In this document: positions 1-7,186 of the stretch, piece by piece
How the letters are laid out: each line of letters opens with the position of its first letter
How positions within the stretch are numbered: position 1 is the first letter of the stretch
Assembly: GCA_902788995.1 (NCBI GenBank)
Contig: CADAMO010000025.1
Coordinates: 7,573-49,379, forward strand
DNA: 41,807 bases
Direction of reading: 5' to 3'
DNA from: Oscillospiraceae bacterium
GTDB lineage: Bacteria; Bacillota; Clostridia; Oscillospirales; Acutalibacteraceae
Notes under the pieces: model-generated
What the model saw: the letters and a program-made list of their open reading frames with translations, nothing else
Database searches by the model: none
What the model was told of the DNA's origin: nothing
Translations under genes and position numbers: made by a program

Positions 1-1311
1 AAAGACCGCGTCGTCCGGGTAGTCCGTCCGCACGTCCGTATAGTGGATATCCCTGGCGGACTGAATATCGGCGAAAGTGCCGCGCTGGTCCAGCGTGACG
101 GTGGCCGTGTCGCTTTCCGAAAGGCCCGCCACCGTCCAGAGGTCGTCGCCGTTGTTGATGGCGGCCTTGATATAGTCGTACCCGGGGTAGGCGATCAGCA
201 GCGGGTGACCGTTGGGCGTATAATAGCCGTTGTAATAGGGGAGCCCCTTCAGACGGTAGCCGTTGGAAAAGGCCACCGTGACGCTGTCGCCGTATTCGAA
301 ACCGAGGGCGTTGAAATCGTCGATGGTCATTTTGATATACACGCCGCCGAACTCCGGCTCGTGGATGATGTCCAGCGCTTCGGTGCCGATCTCGTCCGGG
401 ACCAGGAACCGCAGCATCCGTTCCTTGTAGTCCGGCGCCAGGTCGTAGGCCGCGTGGCCGTAGCCCTCATACAGGTACAGTTCCGCGTCCGGCAGCCCCT
501 GCGCGAGCTGCTCTGCGGCGTCGCCCCCGATCACCCGGTCGTCCTTCGCCCCCAGTACCAGCGTCGGGCAGGTGATCGTCGCCAGCTTCTCCGTCGCGTC
601 GAAGCCGTTCATGGCGCCGGCCAGCGCGACGAAGCGTTGCAGATCCGCCTCGGTGACGGTTTTGGCGGCGTCGGTCAGCTGCTCTTTTGACTGCTCAAAC
701 ACCGCTTCCGGATACAGCGCTTTGCCGAAGGCCAGATACAGGTCTTGGGTTTTGCTGTCTTTTGCCAGCGTTACCCAGTTGTCCAGCGTTGCGGAAAGGT
801 TCTCCGTCTCTCTGGCGGCGGTGGAGCCGAGAACCAGCCTGTCCACCAGCCCCGGATAGCGGGCCGCCGTTTCCAGCGCGACCATGCCGCCCTGCGACAC
901 GCCGAAAAGACACACGTTTTCCAGTTGCAGCGCCTGAAGAGCCGCCGCCGCGTCCTCCGCCATGTCGCCGACGGTGAAACCCTCCGGCACGTCGGTGCGG
1001 GGCTCCAGCAGCCAGACCGTGAATTCGTCGGTCAGCGCCGCATAGGCCTCTTTCACCGCCTCAGCGGAGCCCATCACGCTCTGCACGCTGAGCCCCGGCA
1101 GGATTACCAGCGTCCGGCTGCCCTTGCCGAACCGCATGTAATTCATCGTAAAATCGTCTGTTGCGACGGAATCGACCAGCAGATCCGTTTCCTGCGCCAC
1201 CTCCGTCGGGGTGGCGGTTTCCTCTGCCGGTTTCACCGCACAGCCGGTGAGCAGCAGCGTCAGCGCCAGCGTCAGAACGGTTATCCGGCGGATTTTTCTC
1301 ATCGTTTTCAT
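1..1311 (-). CDS. Lipoprotein alpha/beta hydrolase with C-terminal SAM_HAT_C-like barrel (3' end outside window)
   Basis: The minus strand is open for 437 codons from ATG at 1311 to the window edge, so the C terminus is missing. An AAAGGAAC ribosome site lies upstream. Residues 1-24 form a lipoprotein signal ending in LLTGC (Cys24), so the protein is probably anchored outside the cell. Residues about 45-300 are an alpha/beta hydrolase: GVSQGG nucleophile elbow (Ser near 139), a GAKDDRV acidic loop and a YGHAAYD histidine. From about residue 318 the sequence (GVYIKMTIDDF, YYNGYY, AYPGYDYIKAAINNG, ARDIHYTD) resembles, from memory, the barrel that precedes a tyrosine-phosphatase-like domain in secreted Clostridia proteins and is related to the SAM hydroxide adenosyltransferase C-terminal domain. 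A phosphatase domain may therefore follow beyond the window. The hydrolase call is firm; substrate and barrel role are unknown. Confidence 0.8.
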   Translation of the reverse strand, partial: MKTMRKIRRITVLTLALTLLLTGCAVKPAEETATPTEVAQETDLLVDSVATDDFTMNYMRFGKGSRTLVILPGLSVQSVMGSAEAVKEAYAALTDEFTVWLLEPRTDVPEGFTVGDMAEDAAAALQALQLENVCLFGVSQGGMVALETAARYPGLVDRLVLGSTAARETENLSATLDNWVTLAKDSKTQDLYLAFGKALYPEAVFEQSKEQLTDAAKTVTEADLQRFVALAGAMNGFDATEKLATITCPTLVLGAKDDRVIGGDAAEQLAQGLPDAELYLYEGYGHAAYDLAPDYKERMLRFLVPDEIGTEALDIIHEPEFGGVYIKMTIDDFNALGFEYGDSVTVAFSNGYRLKGLPYYNGYYTPNGHPLLIAYPGYDYIKAAINNGDDLWTVAGLSESDTATVTLDQRGTFADIQSARDIHYTDVRTDYPDDAVF

Positions 1312-1342
1312 GGGATTCGTTCCTTTTATTTTTTTTTCATAA

Positions 1343-1370
1343 ATTATAGCATTCTTTGCGGTGTTTTGAA
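1343..1370 (-). promoter_or_regulatory. Sigma-A-type promoter for the lipoprotein hydrolase
   Basis: Read on the minus strand, TTCAAA (1370-1365, 4 of 6 consensus bases) and TATAAT (1348-1343, 6 of 6) are 16 bases apart. They lie about 32 bases upstream of the ATG at 1311. This is a prediction from consensus matching only. Confidence 0.6.
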
Positions 1371-1457
1371 AGAGTTATTTTTTCCGTTTTGCGTCATAGG
1401 TTTTTACGGAGCGGCATACAGATGAATACAAGCCAAAACGAAGGAAGGGGCGATGGG

Positions 1458-2222
1458 ATGGAACGGTCCCGGTCGAGAACGAAAAAGTCGGTATGGGCGG
1501 CGGTTCTGTTGCTCTGGGGGCTGGCGGTGGGGGCCGTGATCTGGCTGTCCCTGACGAAAACCGCCTCCGCCGGGGCGCGGCAGCTGCCGGTCTATTCCGT
1601 TGAGACGGAACAGAAGCGGGCGGCGTTGACCTTCAACTGCGCCTGGGACGAGACCGGCCTTGACGAGCTGCTGGGGATTCTGAAGGAAAACGAAGTGAAA
1701 TGTACCTTCTTCGTGGTGGGGGAGTTCGCGCAGCGCTGCCCGGAGGCGGTGCGAAAAATCTATAACGCGGGGCATGAGATCGGCAACCACTCAATGGCCC
1801 ACAAGGACCCGGTGAAGATGGCCTACGCCGACCTGCTCACGGATATTTCCACCTGCAACGAACTGCTGTATTCCCTGACGGGGCAGACGGTAACCCTCTA
1901 CCGTGCGCCGTCGGGCTCCTACAACGATGACACCGTGGAGGCCGCCCGGTCCCTGGGCATGACCGCCGTCCAGTGGGACGCGGATTCAGTGGACTGGAAG
2001 GACAAAACGCCGGAGGAGATCACGGAGCGGATGCTGAAAAAGATCGGCCCCGGCTCCATCGCCCTGTTCCACGTGGGCAGGGAAAACACCGTGGCGGCGC
2101 TGCCCGGGATCATTGAGAAGCTGAAAGGGGAAGGGTATTCCTTCTGCACGGTCACCGAGCTGCTGCCGGAGGGGGAGATCGTGATCGACGGGCAGGGGAG
2201 AGCGAGAGCGGCGGAAGGGTAA
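1458..2222 (+). CDS. PdaB-like polysaccharide deacetylase, membrane-anchored
   Basis: A 254-residue NodB-fold protein. The ATG at 1458 is chosen because AAGGAAGGGG ends 7 bases before it; an in-frame ATG at 1422 is possible. One membrane segment (about 12-31) anchors an extracellular domain. Visible motifs are the His-x3-His metal site (H111, H115), RAPSGSYND (R149 onward), WDADSVDW and ALFHVG. Motif 1, normally TFDDG, reads LTFNCAWDE, so the usual catalytic Asp is Asn60. This variant matches the PdaB-type sporulation deacetylases of Clostridia as I know them, where the first motif is also degenerate. PdaB family members act on spore cortex or cell-wall glycan; activity here is uncertain. The gene starts divergently from the lipoprotein hydrolase. 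Confidence 0.85.
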   Translation: MERSRSRTKKSVWAAVLLLWGLAVGAVIWLSLTKTASAGARQLPVYSVETEQKRAALTFNCAWDETGLDELLGILKENEVKCTFFVVGEFAQRCPEAVRKIYNAGHEIGNHSMAHKDPVKMAYADLLTDISTCNELLYSLTGQTVTLYRAPSGSYNDDTVEAARSLGMTAVQWDADSVDWKDKTPEEITERMLKKIGPGSIALFHVGRENTVAALPGIIEKLKGEGYSFCTVTELLPEGEIVIDGQGRARAAEG

Positions 2223-2245
2223 AGGGGGATTTGCCGGGGTAATAT

Positions 2246-2273
2246 CGGTAGCGCGGCACCTCAGTGCCGCTAT
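2246..2273 (-). repeat. Palindromic REP-like element, inverted copy
   Basis: These 28 bases are the exact reverse complement of 2435-2462. The core is a 7-bp stem GCGGCAC / GTGCCGC with a 4-base loop (2253-2270), preceded by GGTAGC. Elements starting GTAGCACGGC at 21468 and 23007 share the same design. No T-run follows, so it is not an obvious terminator. Confidence 0.75.
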
Positions 2274-2343
2274 GAACAAATGTTGCTTTAAAACGGATTT
2301 GGGATCGATCAATCGTTTTCCTTTACAAGATAACCGTTATCTG

Positions 2344-2457
2344 ATCGGGGAAACTGTCTGATATGTTGTTTGTGCCAATAGCGGCACTGAGGTGCCGCGC
2401 ATCGGGGAAACTGTCTGATATGTTGTTTGTGCCAATAGCGGCACTGAGGTGCCGCGC
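2344..2457 (+). repeat. Exact tandem duplication of a 57-bp unit
   Basis: Bases 2344-2400 and 2401-2457 are identical over 57 bases. Each copy ends in the GCGGCAC-TGAG-GTGCCGC palindrome of the REP-like family. The perfect identity implies a recent duplication. Confidence 0.9.
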
Positions 2458-2462
2458 TACCG
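2435..2462 (+). repeat. Palindromic REP-like element, direct copy
   Basis: Perfect 28-base inverted partner of 2246-2273. It overlaps the end of the second 57-bp repeat and carries the same 7-bp GC-rich stem. Together the two copies bracket about 160 bp, like a small non-autonomous element. Confidence 0.75.
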
Positions 2463-2535
2463 GGTTACCTCGACAAATCGCCAATTTGCCACCCTCTTTT
2501 TTCTCCACAAAATCCTTGAACTTCCTCAAAAAGAC

Positions 2536-2564
2536 TTGCAAAACAGGGCAAATGCGCCTATACT
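2536..2564 (+). promoter_or_regulatory. Sigma-A-type promoter for feoAB
   Basis: TTGCAA (2536-2541, 4 of 6) and TATACT (2559-2564, 5 of 6) are separated by exactly 17 bases. Transcription would start near 2571, about 60 bases before the chosen start codon. Confidence 0.65.
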
Positions 2565-2575
2565 GGATAATCGGA

Positions 2576-2591
2576 ATTAGAGTCCCCTAAT
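2576..2591 (+). promoter_or_regulatory. Candidate operator palindrome at the feoAB transcription start
   Basis: ATTAG-AGTCCC-CTAAT is a perfect 5-bp inverted repeat with a 6-base centre, placed just downstream of the -10 box where a repressor would block initiation. TTAG/CTAA half-sites recall DtxR/IdeR-family boxes. The link to iron is inferred from the downstream gene only. Confidence 0.4.
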
Positions 2592-2631
2592 AATTTGGGG
2601 AAAATGCTTGAAAATGCGAGGATTCGGACGA

Positions 2632-5061
2632 ATGACGCTGAAGGAACTGGAAATCGGAAAAAGCGCGGTGGTCAAGGCCGTGGGGGGCGAAGGCGCGCTG
2701 CGCCAGCACTTTCTGGATATGGGGCTGATCCCCGGCGCGGAGGTGACGGTGGTCAAATACGCCCCCATGGGCGACCCCGTGGAGGTGCTGCTGCACGGGT
2801 ATAAGCTGACGCTGCGGTTGGCAGAGGCTGACAAAATCGACGTGGAGCCGGTGACCGCTGCGGCGGCAACGGAAGGGAAGCGGGCGAAAACCGACAGCCG
2901 GACCCCGCACCCGGGTCTAGGCGAGGGCGGCAAATTCCATCCCAAGGGCAGCGGCGACCCGCTGCCGGAGGGGACGCTGCTCACCTTTGCGCTGGTGGGC
3001 AACCAGAACTGCGGCAAAACGACCCTGTTCAACCAGCTCACCGGCGCCAACCGCCACGTGGGCAACTTCCCGGGGGTGACCGTGGACCGCAAGGACGGCG
3101 CCATCAAGGGCCGCCCCGATACCTCCGTCACTGACCTGCCGGGCATCTACTCCATGTCCCCTTACTCCAGCGAGGAGATCGTCTCCCGCAACTTTGTGCT
3201 GGAGGAAAAGCCGAAGGGCATCATCAACATCGTGGACGCCACCAACATTGAGCGCAACCTGTATCTGACCATGCAGCTGCTGGAGATGAACGTGCCCATG
3301 GTGGTGGCGCTGAACATGATGGACGAAGTGACCGCCAACGGCGGCGCGGTGGATATCAATGAGATGGAAGCCCTGCTGGGCGTGCCGGTGATCCCCATTT
3401 CCGCCGCCAAAAACGAGGGCGTGGACGAGCTGATCGACCACGCGGTCCACGTGGCCAAATACCAGGAAACGCCCCTGCGGGTGGATTTCTGCGACGAGAG
3501 CCGCAACGGCGGCGCAGTGCACCGCTGTCTGCACGGCGTGCGCCACCTGATCGAGGACCACGCCGAGCGGGCGGGGATCCCCACCCGGTTCGCCGCCAGC
3601 AAGCTGGTGGAGGGCGACGGGCTGATCCTCGAGCAGCTGGATCTGGACGATAACGAAAAAGAGATGATGGAACACATCATTTTACAGATGGAAAAGGAAC
3701 GGGGCCTGGACCGCAGCGCCGCCATGGCGGATATGCGCTTTTCCTTTATCAAAAAGGTCTGCGAAGCCACCGTTACCAAGCCGAAGGAGAGCCGGGAGCA
3801 CATCCGCAGCGAAAAGCTGGACCGGGTGCTGACGGGCCGCTGGACGGCCATCCCGGTGTTCATCGCCATCATGGGGCTGATCTTCTTTCTGACCTTCAAC
3901 GTGATCGGCGCGGGGCTGCAGAGCCTGCTGGAGCAGGGCATCGACGCTCTGACCGGGGCGGCGGACGCGGCCATGACCGCCGCCCACGTGAACGGGACCA
4001 TCCACGGGCTGATCACCGACGGCATCTTCGCCGGGGTGGGGAGCGTCCTCAGCTTCCTGCCCATCATCGTGACGCTGTTTTTCTTCCTCTCCCTGTTGGA
4101 GGACAGCGGCTATATCGCCCGGGTGGCCTTCGTGATGGATAAGCTGCTGCGTCGGATCGGCCTGTCCGGCCGCAGCATCGTGCCCATGCTCATCGGCTTC
4201 GGCTGCACGGTGCCGGCGGTCATGTCCACCCGGACCCTGCCAAGCGAGCGGGACCGGAAGATGACGATTTTGCTGACGCCCTTCATGAGCTGTACGGCGA
4301 AGCTGCCCATTTACGCCTTTTTCGTGGACCAGTTCTTTTCAAAGTATAAGGCCCTCATCATGATCGGTCTGTACGTGCTGGGCATTCTCACCGGCATTGC
4401 TGTGGCGTACCTGTTCAAGGGGACGCTGTTCAAGGGCGAGGCGGCTCCCTTTGTGATGGAGCTGCCCAACTACCGGCTGCCCGGCGCGAAGAACGTGGCC
4501 CGGCTGCTGTGGGAAAAGGCCAAGGACTTTTTGCAGCGGGCCTTCACCATCATTCTGGTGGCCACCATTGTGGTGTGGCTGCTGCAGCGCTTCGACTTCC
4601 AGCTGAACCCCGTCACGGATTCCCAGAACAGTATCCTGGCCACCATCGCGGGCTGGCTGGCGGTCATTATGAAGCCTCTGGGCCTCGGCGACTGGCGCAT
4701 CTGCACGGCGCTGATCAGCGGCTTTATGGCCAAGGAGAGCGTGGTTTCCACGCTGGAGATTCTCTTCGGGCAGAACGTGGCGGCGGCCATGTCGCCTCTT
4801 TCTGCCGCTTGTCTGCTGGTGTTTTCGCTGCTTTACACCCCCTGCGTGGCGGCGGTGGCCTCCATCCGGCGGGAGCTGGGCCGGGGCTGGGCCGTGGGCG
4901 TGGTGGTCTGGCAGTGTGTGATCGCATGGATCGCGGCCTCCGTCGCCCATCTGATCGGCATGTTGATCGGAGGAGCATCAGATGAACGGCGTGGATATCG
5001 TTTTGATCGTATTGATCGTGGGCGCGGTCGTCGCCGCCCTGCTGGTCCTTCGGCGCAATAA
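2632..5061 (+). CDS. feoB: FeoA-FeoB fusion ferrous iron transporter
   Basis: An 809-residue fusion. Residues 1-75 are a FeoA SH3-like domain (MTLKELEIGK, FLDMGLIPGAEV). A low-complexity linker leads to the FeoB G domain with GNQNCGKTT (from residue 123), DLPGIY, NMMDE and an ISAAKNEG guanine loop. The rest is the polytopic Gate region (GLSGRSIVPMLIGFGCTVPA, LTPFMSCTAKLPIYAFFVDQ) that moves Fe2+ across the inner membrane. The ATG at 2632 is preferred because GAGGA lies 9 bases upstream and FeoA proteins usually start this way; ATG 2614 and TTG 2608 are alternatives. The last roughly 27 residues (ASDERRGYRFDR onward) extend past the normal FeoB end and overlap the next gene in another frame. 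Confidence 0.95.
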   Translation: MTLKELEIGKSAVVKAVGGEGALRQHFLDMGLIPGAEVTVVKYAPMGDPVEVLLHGYKLTLRLAEADKIDVEPVTAAAATEGKRAKTDSRTPHPGLGEGGKFHPKGSGDPLPEGTLLTFALVGNQNCGKTTLFNQLTGANRHVGNFPGVTVDRKDGAIKGRPDTSVTDLPGIYSMSPYSSEEIVSRNFVLEEKPKGIINIVDATNIERNLYLTMQLLEMNVPMVVALNMMDEVTANGGAVDINEMEALLGVPVIPISAAKNEGVDELIDHAVHVAKYQETPLRVDFCDESRNGGAVHRCLHGVRHLIEDHAERAGIPTRFAASKLVEGDGLILEQLDLDDNEKEMMEHIILQMEKERGLDRSAAMADMRFSFIKKVCEATVTKPKESREHIRSEKLDRVLTGRWTAIPVFIAIMGLIFFLTFNVIGAGLQSLLEQGIDALTGAADAAMTAAHVNGTIHGLITDGIFAGVGSVLSFLPIIVTLFFFLSLLEDSGYIARVAFVMDKLLRRIGLSGRSIVPMLIGFGCTVPAVMSTRTLPSERDRKMTILLTPFMSCTAKLPIYAFFVDQFFSKYKALIMIGLYVLGILTGIAVAYLFKGTLFKGEAAPFVMELPNYRLPGAKNVARLLWEKAKDFLQRAFTIILVATIVVWLLQRFDFQLNPVTDSQNSILATIAGWLAVIMKPLGLGDWRICTALISGFMAKESVVSTLEILFGQNVAAAMSPLSAACLLVFSLLYTPCVAAVASIRRELGRGWAVGVVVWQCVIAWIAASVAHLIGMLIGGASDERRGYRFDRIDRGRGRRRPAGPSAQ

Positions 5062-5143
5062 AAAGCACGGGAGATCCTGCTGCGGGGACTGCGCTTCCTG
5101 CGAAACGAATTGCTCCATGGGAAGGGAAAAGAACAACCGGTAG
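4982..5143 (+). CDS. FeoB-associated Cys-rich membrane protein
   Basis: A 53-residue protein. GGAGGAG at 4969-4975 sits 6 bases before the ATG. It has one N-terminal membrane helix (IVLIVLIVGAVVAALLVL), a basic RRNKKHG stop-transfer, and a Cys cluster (C33, C34, C37, C40, C44) before a polar tail. This is the architecture of the FeoB-associated family (PF12669) found beside feoB in Firmicutes; it is thought to assist iron uptake, with no proven reaction. It overlaps the last 80 bases of feoAB in a different frame, so the two are translationally linked. Confidence 0.88.
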   Translation: MNGVDIVLIVLIVGAVVAALLVLRRNKKHGRSCCGDCASCETNCSMGREKNNR

Positions 5144-5160
5144 ATTTCGGAGGAAAAAAC

Positions 5161-5613
5161 ATGATTGTCCCGGTCGATCAACGTAACGTCCTGCAGGCTG
5201 CGACGGTACATTCCATCGCATGGATCGCGTCTCACCGTTCGTTCTGTGCGCCGGATTTTGTGGCAGTTCATACGCCGGAACGGCAGCGGCAGTACGTGCT
5301 TGACAAAATGCGTCAGGGCAGCCGCTTTTTTCTGCTGGTGGATGATCTGCCGGTCGGCGTGGTTTCCGTCAACGGCTGTCTGATCGAGGATCTGTATGTT
5401 CTTCCCGAAAAACAGCGTCAGGGCTACGGGACGAAATTGCTTCAATGGGCGATTGAACAATGCGACGGCGTCCCCACCATATGGATCCTGGAAAACAATC
5501 GGAACGCTCAGCGGTTCTATGAAAAACACGGTTTCCTGTTGACCGGCCGGATCCACCGTATTACCGACGGGCTTTCGGAGTTGGAACTCACGTTCGCTTC
5601 CAAGGAAACGTAA
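5161..5613 (+). CDS. GNAT-family N-acetyltransferase
   Basis: A 150-residue single-domain GNAT protein. The ATG at 5161 follows CGGAGGAAAAAAC; an in-frame start at 5110 would overlap the preceding gene and lacks such a site. The acetyl-CoA pyrophosphate loop is RQGYGT (R86-T91) after the beta-4 strand IEDLYVLPEK. The usual late motif is ILENNRNAQRFYEKHGF (Asn and Tyr near the active site). The substrate cannot be told. It lies 17 bases after the FeoB-associated gene and may be transcribed with it. Confidence 0.9.
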   Translation: MIVPVDQRNVLQAATVHSIAWIASHRSFCAPDFVAVHTPERQRQYVLDKMRQGSRFFLLVDDLPVGVVSVNGCLIEDLYVLPEKQRQGYGTKLLQWAIEQCDGVPTIWILENNRNAQRFYEKHGFLLTGRIHRITDGLSELELTFASKET

Positions 5614-5687
5614 GCTTGCTGCGGGGTTCATGTCGCCCCGACAAATCCCTCTTATCTGAAATTATATAACAATCGAAGTGATATGTC

Positions 5688-6623
5688 ATGAAACAACAAG
5701 AACCCCTGCCGGAGGGCCGGGAAGTGATCGGCGCTGGTTTTGAAACGACGGCGGTGCGGGTGTCGGGCGTGAGCATAGGCGTCAATCTGTTTTTGTCGCT
5801 GTTTAAACTGCTGGCGGGCATTATCGCCCACTCCGGGGCCATGGTCAGCGACGCGGTCCACTCCGCGTCGGACGTGTTCAGCAGCATCATCGTCATCATC
5901 GGCGTGAAGCTGGCGGGCAAGGAGGCGGACAGGGACCACCCCTACGGTCACGAGCGGTTTGAGTGTGTGGCCGCCGTGATCCTCTCCGTGGTGCTGCTCA
6001 TCAGCGGTCTGTTCATCGGCTACGCGGGCATCGAAAACCTGCTGGCAGGGGAGTCCGCCCTTCAACAGCCGGGGCTGCTGGCCCTGATCGCAGCCGCCGT
6101 CTCCATCGCGGTGAAGGAGGGCATGTACTGGTTCACCCGCCACTACGCCAAAAAGATCAACTCCGGCGCGCTGATGGCGGACGCCTGGCACCACCGCAGC
6201 GACGCGCTGTCTTCCGTCGGCGCGCTGGCGGGCATCGCCGGGGCGCGGATGGGCTATCCCATCGCCGATACCGCGGCGAGCCTTTTGATCTGCGTCTTCA
6301 TCGCCAAGGCCTCCTACGATATCTTCAAGGACGCGGTGGGCAAAATGGTGGACCGGTCCTGCAGCCGGGAGACGGAGCAGGCCATCCACGACTGCGCCGC
6401 CGCCATTCCCGGGGTCATCAAGGTGGATCTGCTCCACACCCGCGTGTTCGGCAGCCGGATCTACGTGGATATCGAGATCCGCGCCGACGGCAAACTGACG
6501 TTGGAAGAGGGCCATGAGATCGCCCGGCAGGTGCACGTGGCGGTGGAGGATCGGTTCCCGGACGTGAAACACATCATGGTGCATGTGAATCCCTATTCAG
6601 AAGAGATGGAGACAGGAAAATAG
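5688..6623 (+). CDS. Cation diffusion facilitator (CDF) metal exporter
   Basis: A 311-residue inner-membrane metal/proton antiporter. Transmembrane metal sites are seen as HSGAMVSDAVHSASD in TM2 and ADAWHHRSDALSS in TM5, with the HPYGHERFE loop between them. The C-terminal third (about 215-300) is the cytoplasmic dimerisation domain, containing HTRVFGSRIYVDIEI and HIMVHVNPY. Length matches the family. The metal could be Zn2+, Fe2+ or Mn2+; its position after the iron-uptake cassette makes iron or manganese balance attractive, but that is inference. The TAG stop codon overlaps the first base pair of a heptamer repeat array. Confidence 0.92.
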   Translation: MKQQEPLPEGREVIGAGFETTAVRVSGVSIGVNLFLSLFKLLAGIIAHSGAMVSDAVHSASDVFSSIIVIIGVKLAGKEADRDHPYGHERFECVAAVILSVVLLISGLFIGYAGIENLLAGESALQQPGLLALIAAAVSIAVKEGMYWFTRHYAKKINSGALMADAWHHRSDALSSVGALAGIAGARMGYPIADTAASLLICVFIAKASYDIFKDAVGKMVDRSCSRETEQAIHDCAAAIPGVIKVDLLHTRVFGSRIYVDIEIRADGKLTLEEGHEIARQVHVAVEDRFPDVKHIMVHVNPYSEEMETGK

Positions 6624-6649
6624 GCAATAGGCAATAGGCAATAGGCAAT
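6622..6649 (+). repeat. Heptanucleotide tandem repeat (AGGCAAT)x4
   Basis: Four perfect copies of AGGCAAT follow directly from the TAG stop of the CDF gene. The same heptamer family recurs at 23033-23074. It resembles the short tandemly repeated repetitive (STRR) heptamers known from cyanobacteria. Confidence 0.9.
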
Positions 6650-6690
6650 AGGGACGCGGACTGTTGCTTTGTTGCATGTCAACCATAAAG

Positions 6691-6728
6691 AATACCCCGG
6701 ACGGTCAATGGACCCGTCCGGGGTATTT
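6691..6728. terminator. Bidirectional intrinsic terminator between convergent genes
   Basis: A 14-bp perfect stem (AATACCCCGGACGG at 6691-6704, partner at 6715-6728) with a 10-base loop. It lies between the plus-strand CDF gene and the minus-strand DUF1508 gene, and A/T ends flank the stem on both sides, so it can serve both. Confidence 0.88.
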
Positions 6729-6764
6729 TGCGTTATCAAAAAGAGTTTTTTCGTGAGACGCCGA

Positions 6765-7133
6765 TCAGTCGGCCTTTTCCACGGGGGCGTCGGGGGCGTT
6801 GCGCTTGACGCTGTCAATGCCGTTGAGGCAGCCGGCCTTGGCCTTGTAGCCTTCGGAGGTGGCGATGATCTCGCCGTTGCGGGCCTTCAGGCGGAAACGG
6901 TATTCGCCGGCCTTATCGAGATACATTTCATATTTGGGATGCTTGACGGTCTCAAAGCCTTCCGCTGTCTGGTCCTCGATCTCGCCCACGCAGTTGTTGC
7001 GGACGCTCTCGATGCCGTTGAGGCAGGCGGCCTCGGTGGTGTAGACTTCGGAGGTGGCGATCACTTCGCCGTTGCCGGCCTTGAGGTCGAATTTAAAGCC
7101 GGTGGCGGTCTGCTTGACTACGAATTTTCCCAT
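6765..7133 (-). CDS. DUF1508 (YegP-type) protein with two tandem repeats
   Basis: A 122-residue acidic protein with no signal or membrane segment. It is made of two homologous halves: residues 1-50 (FKFDLKAGNGEVIATSEVY ... CLNGIESVRNN) and about 60-112 (YRFRLKARNGEIIATSEGY ... CLNGIDSVKRN). This is the DUF1508/YegP family, whose biochemical role is unknown. The start is supported by AAAGGATG upstream. A near-consensus promoter (7187-7215) and a strong terminator (6691-6728) frame it as a single-gene unit that is probably well expressed. Confidence 0.92.
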   Translation of the reverse strand: MGKFVVKQTATGFKFDLKAGNGEVIATSEVYTTEAACLNGIESVRNNCVGEIEDQTAEGFETVKHPKYEMYLDKAGEYRFRLKARNGEIIATSEGYKAKAGCLNGIDSVKRNAPDAPVEKAD

Positions 7134-7186
7134 AATTTTTCATCCTTTCAAGATCGAAATCTGTGCGGCAATACGCCAGCGTAAAA

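Larger units (their letters stand above)
2223..2631. other. Repeat-rich intergenic spacer upstream of feoAB
   Basis: This 409-bp spacer holds no convincing gene. It contains a 28-bp inverted repeat (2246-2273 against 2435-2462), an exact 57-bp tandem duplication (2344-2457), a 15-bp odd palindrome (2328-2342), and near its right end the feoAB promoter and a palindromic operator candidate. Short open frames here simply translate the duplicated DNA. Confidence 0.8.

Noticed and set aside
43..690. Long plus-strand open frame opposite the lipoprotein hydrolase
   Set aside because: It is the antisense shadow of the minus-strand gene, which has a lipobox, hydrolase motifs and its own promoter. The translated product has low complexity and no family sign.
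1356..1457. Extended N terminus for the deacetylase
   Set aside because: The added residues lie over the divergent promoter; the good AAGGAAGGGG site serves ATG 1458.
2344..2457. Possible CRISPR array
   Set aside because: The two 57-bp copies are directly adjacent with no unique spacer, and only two units exist; no cas gene is present.
2323..2590. Short open frames on both strands in the pdaB-feoAB spacer
   Set aside because: They translate the 57-bp duplicated DNA (repeated peptides) and lack ribosome sites; treated as repeat DNA, not genes.
6593..6817. Minus-strand 74-codon frame covering the heptamer array and terminator
   Set aside because: It spans a strong terminator and reads repeats as PIAYCLL units, a typical false call from heptamer DNA.
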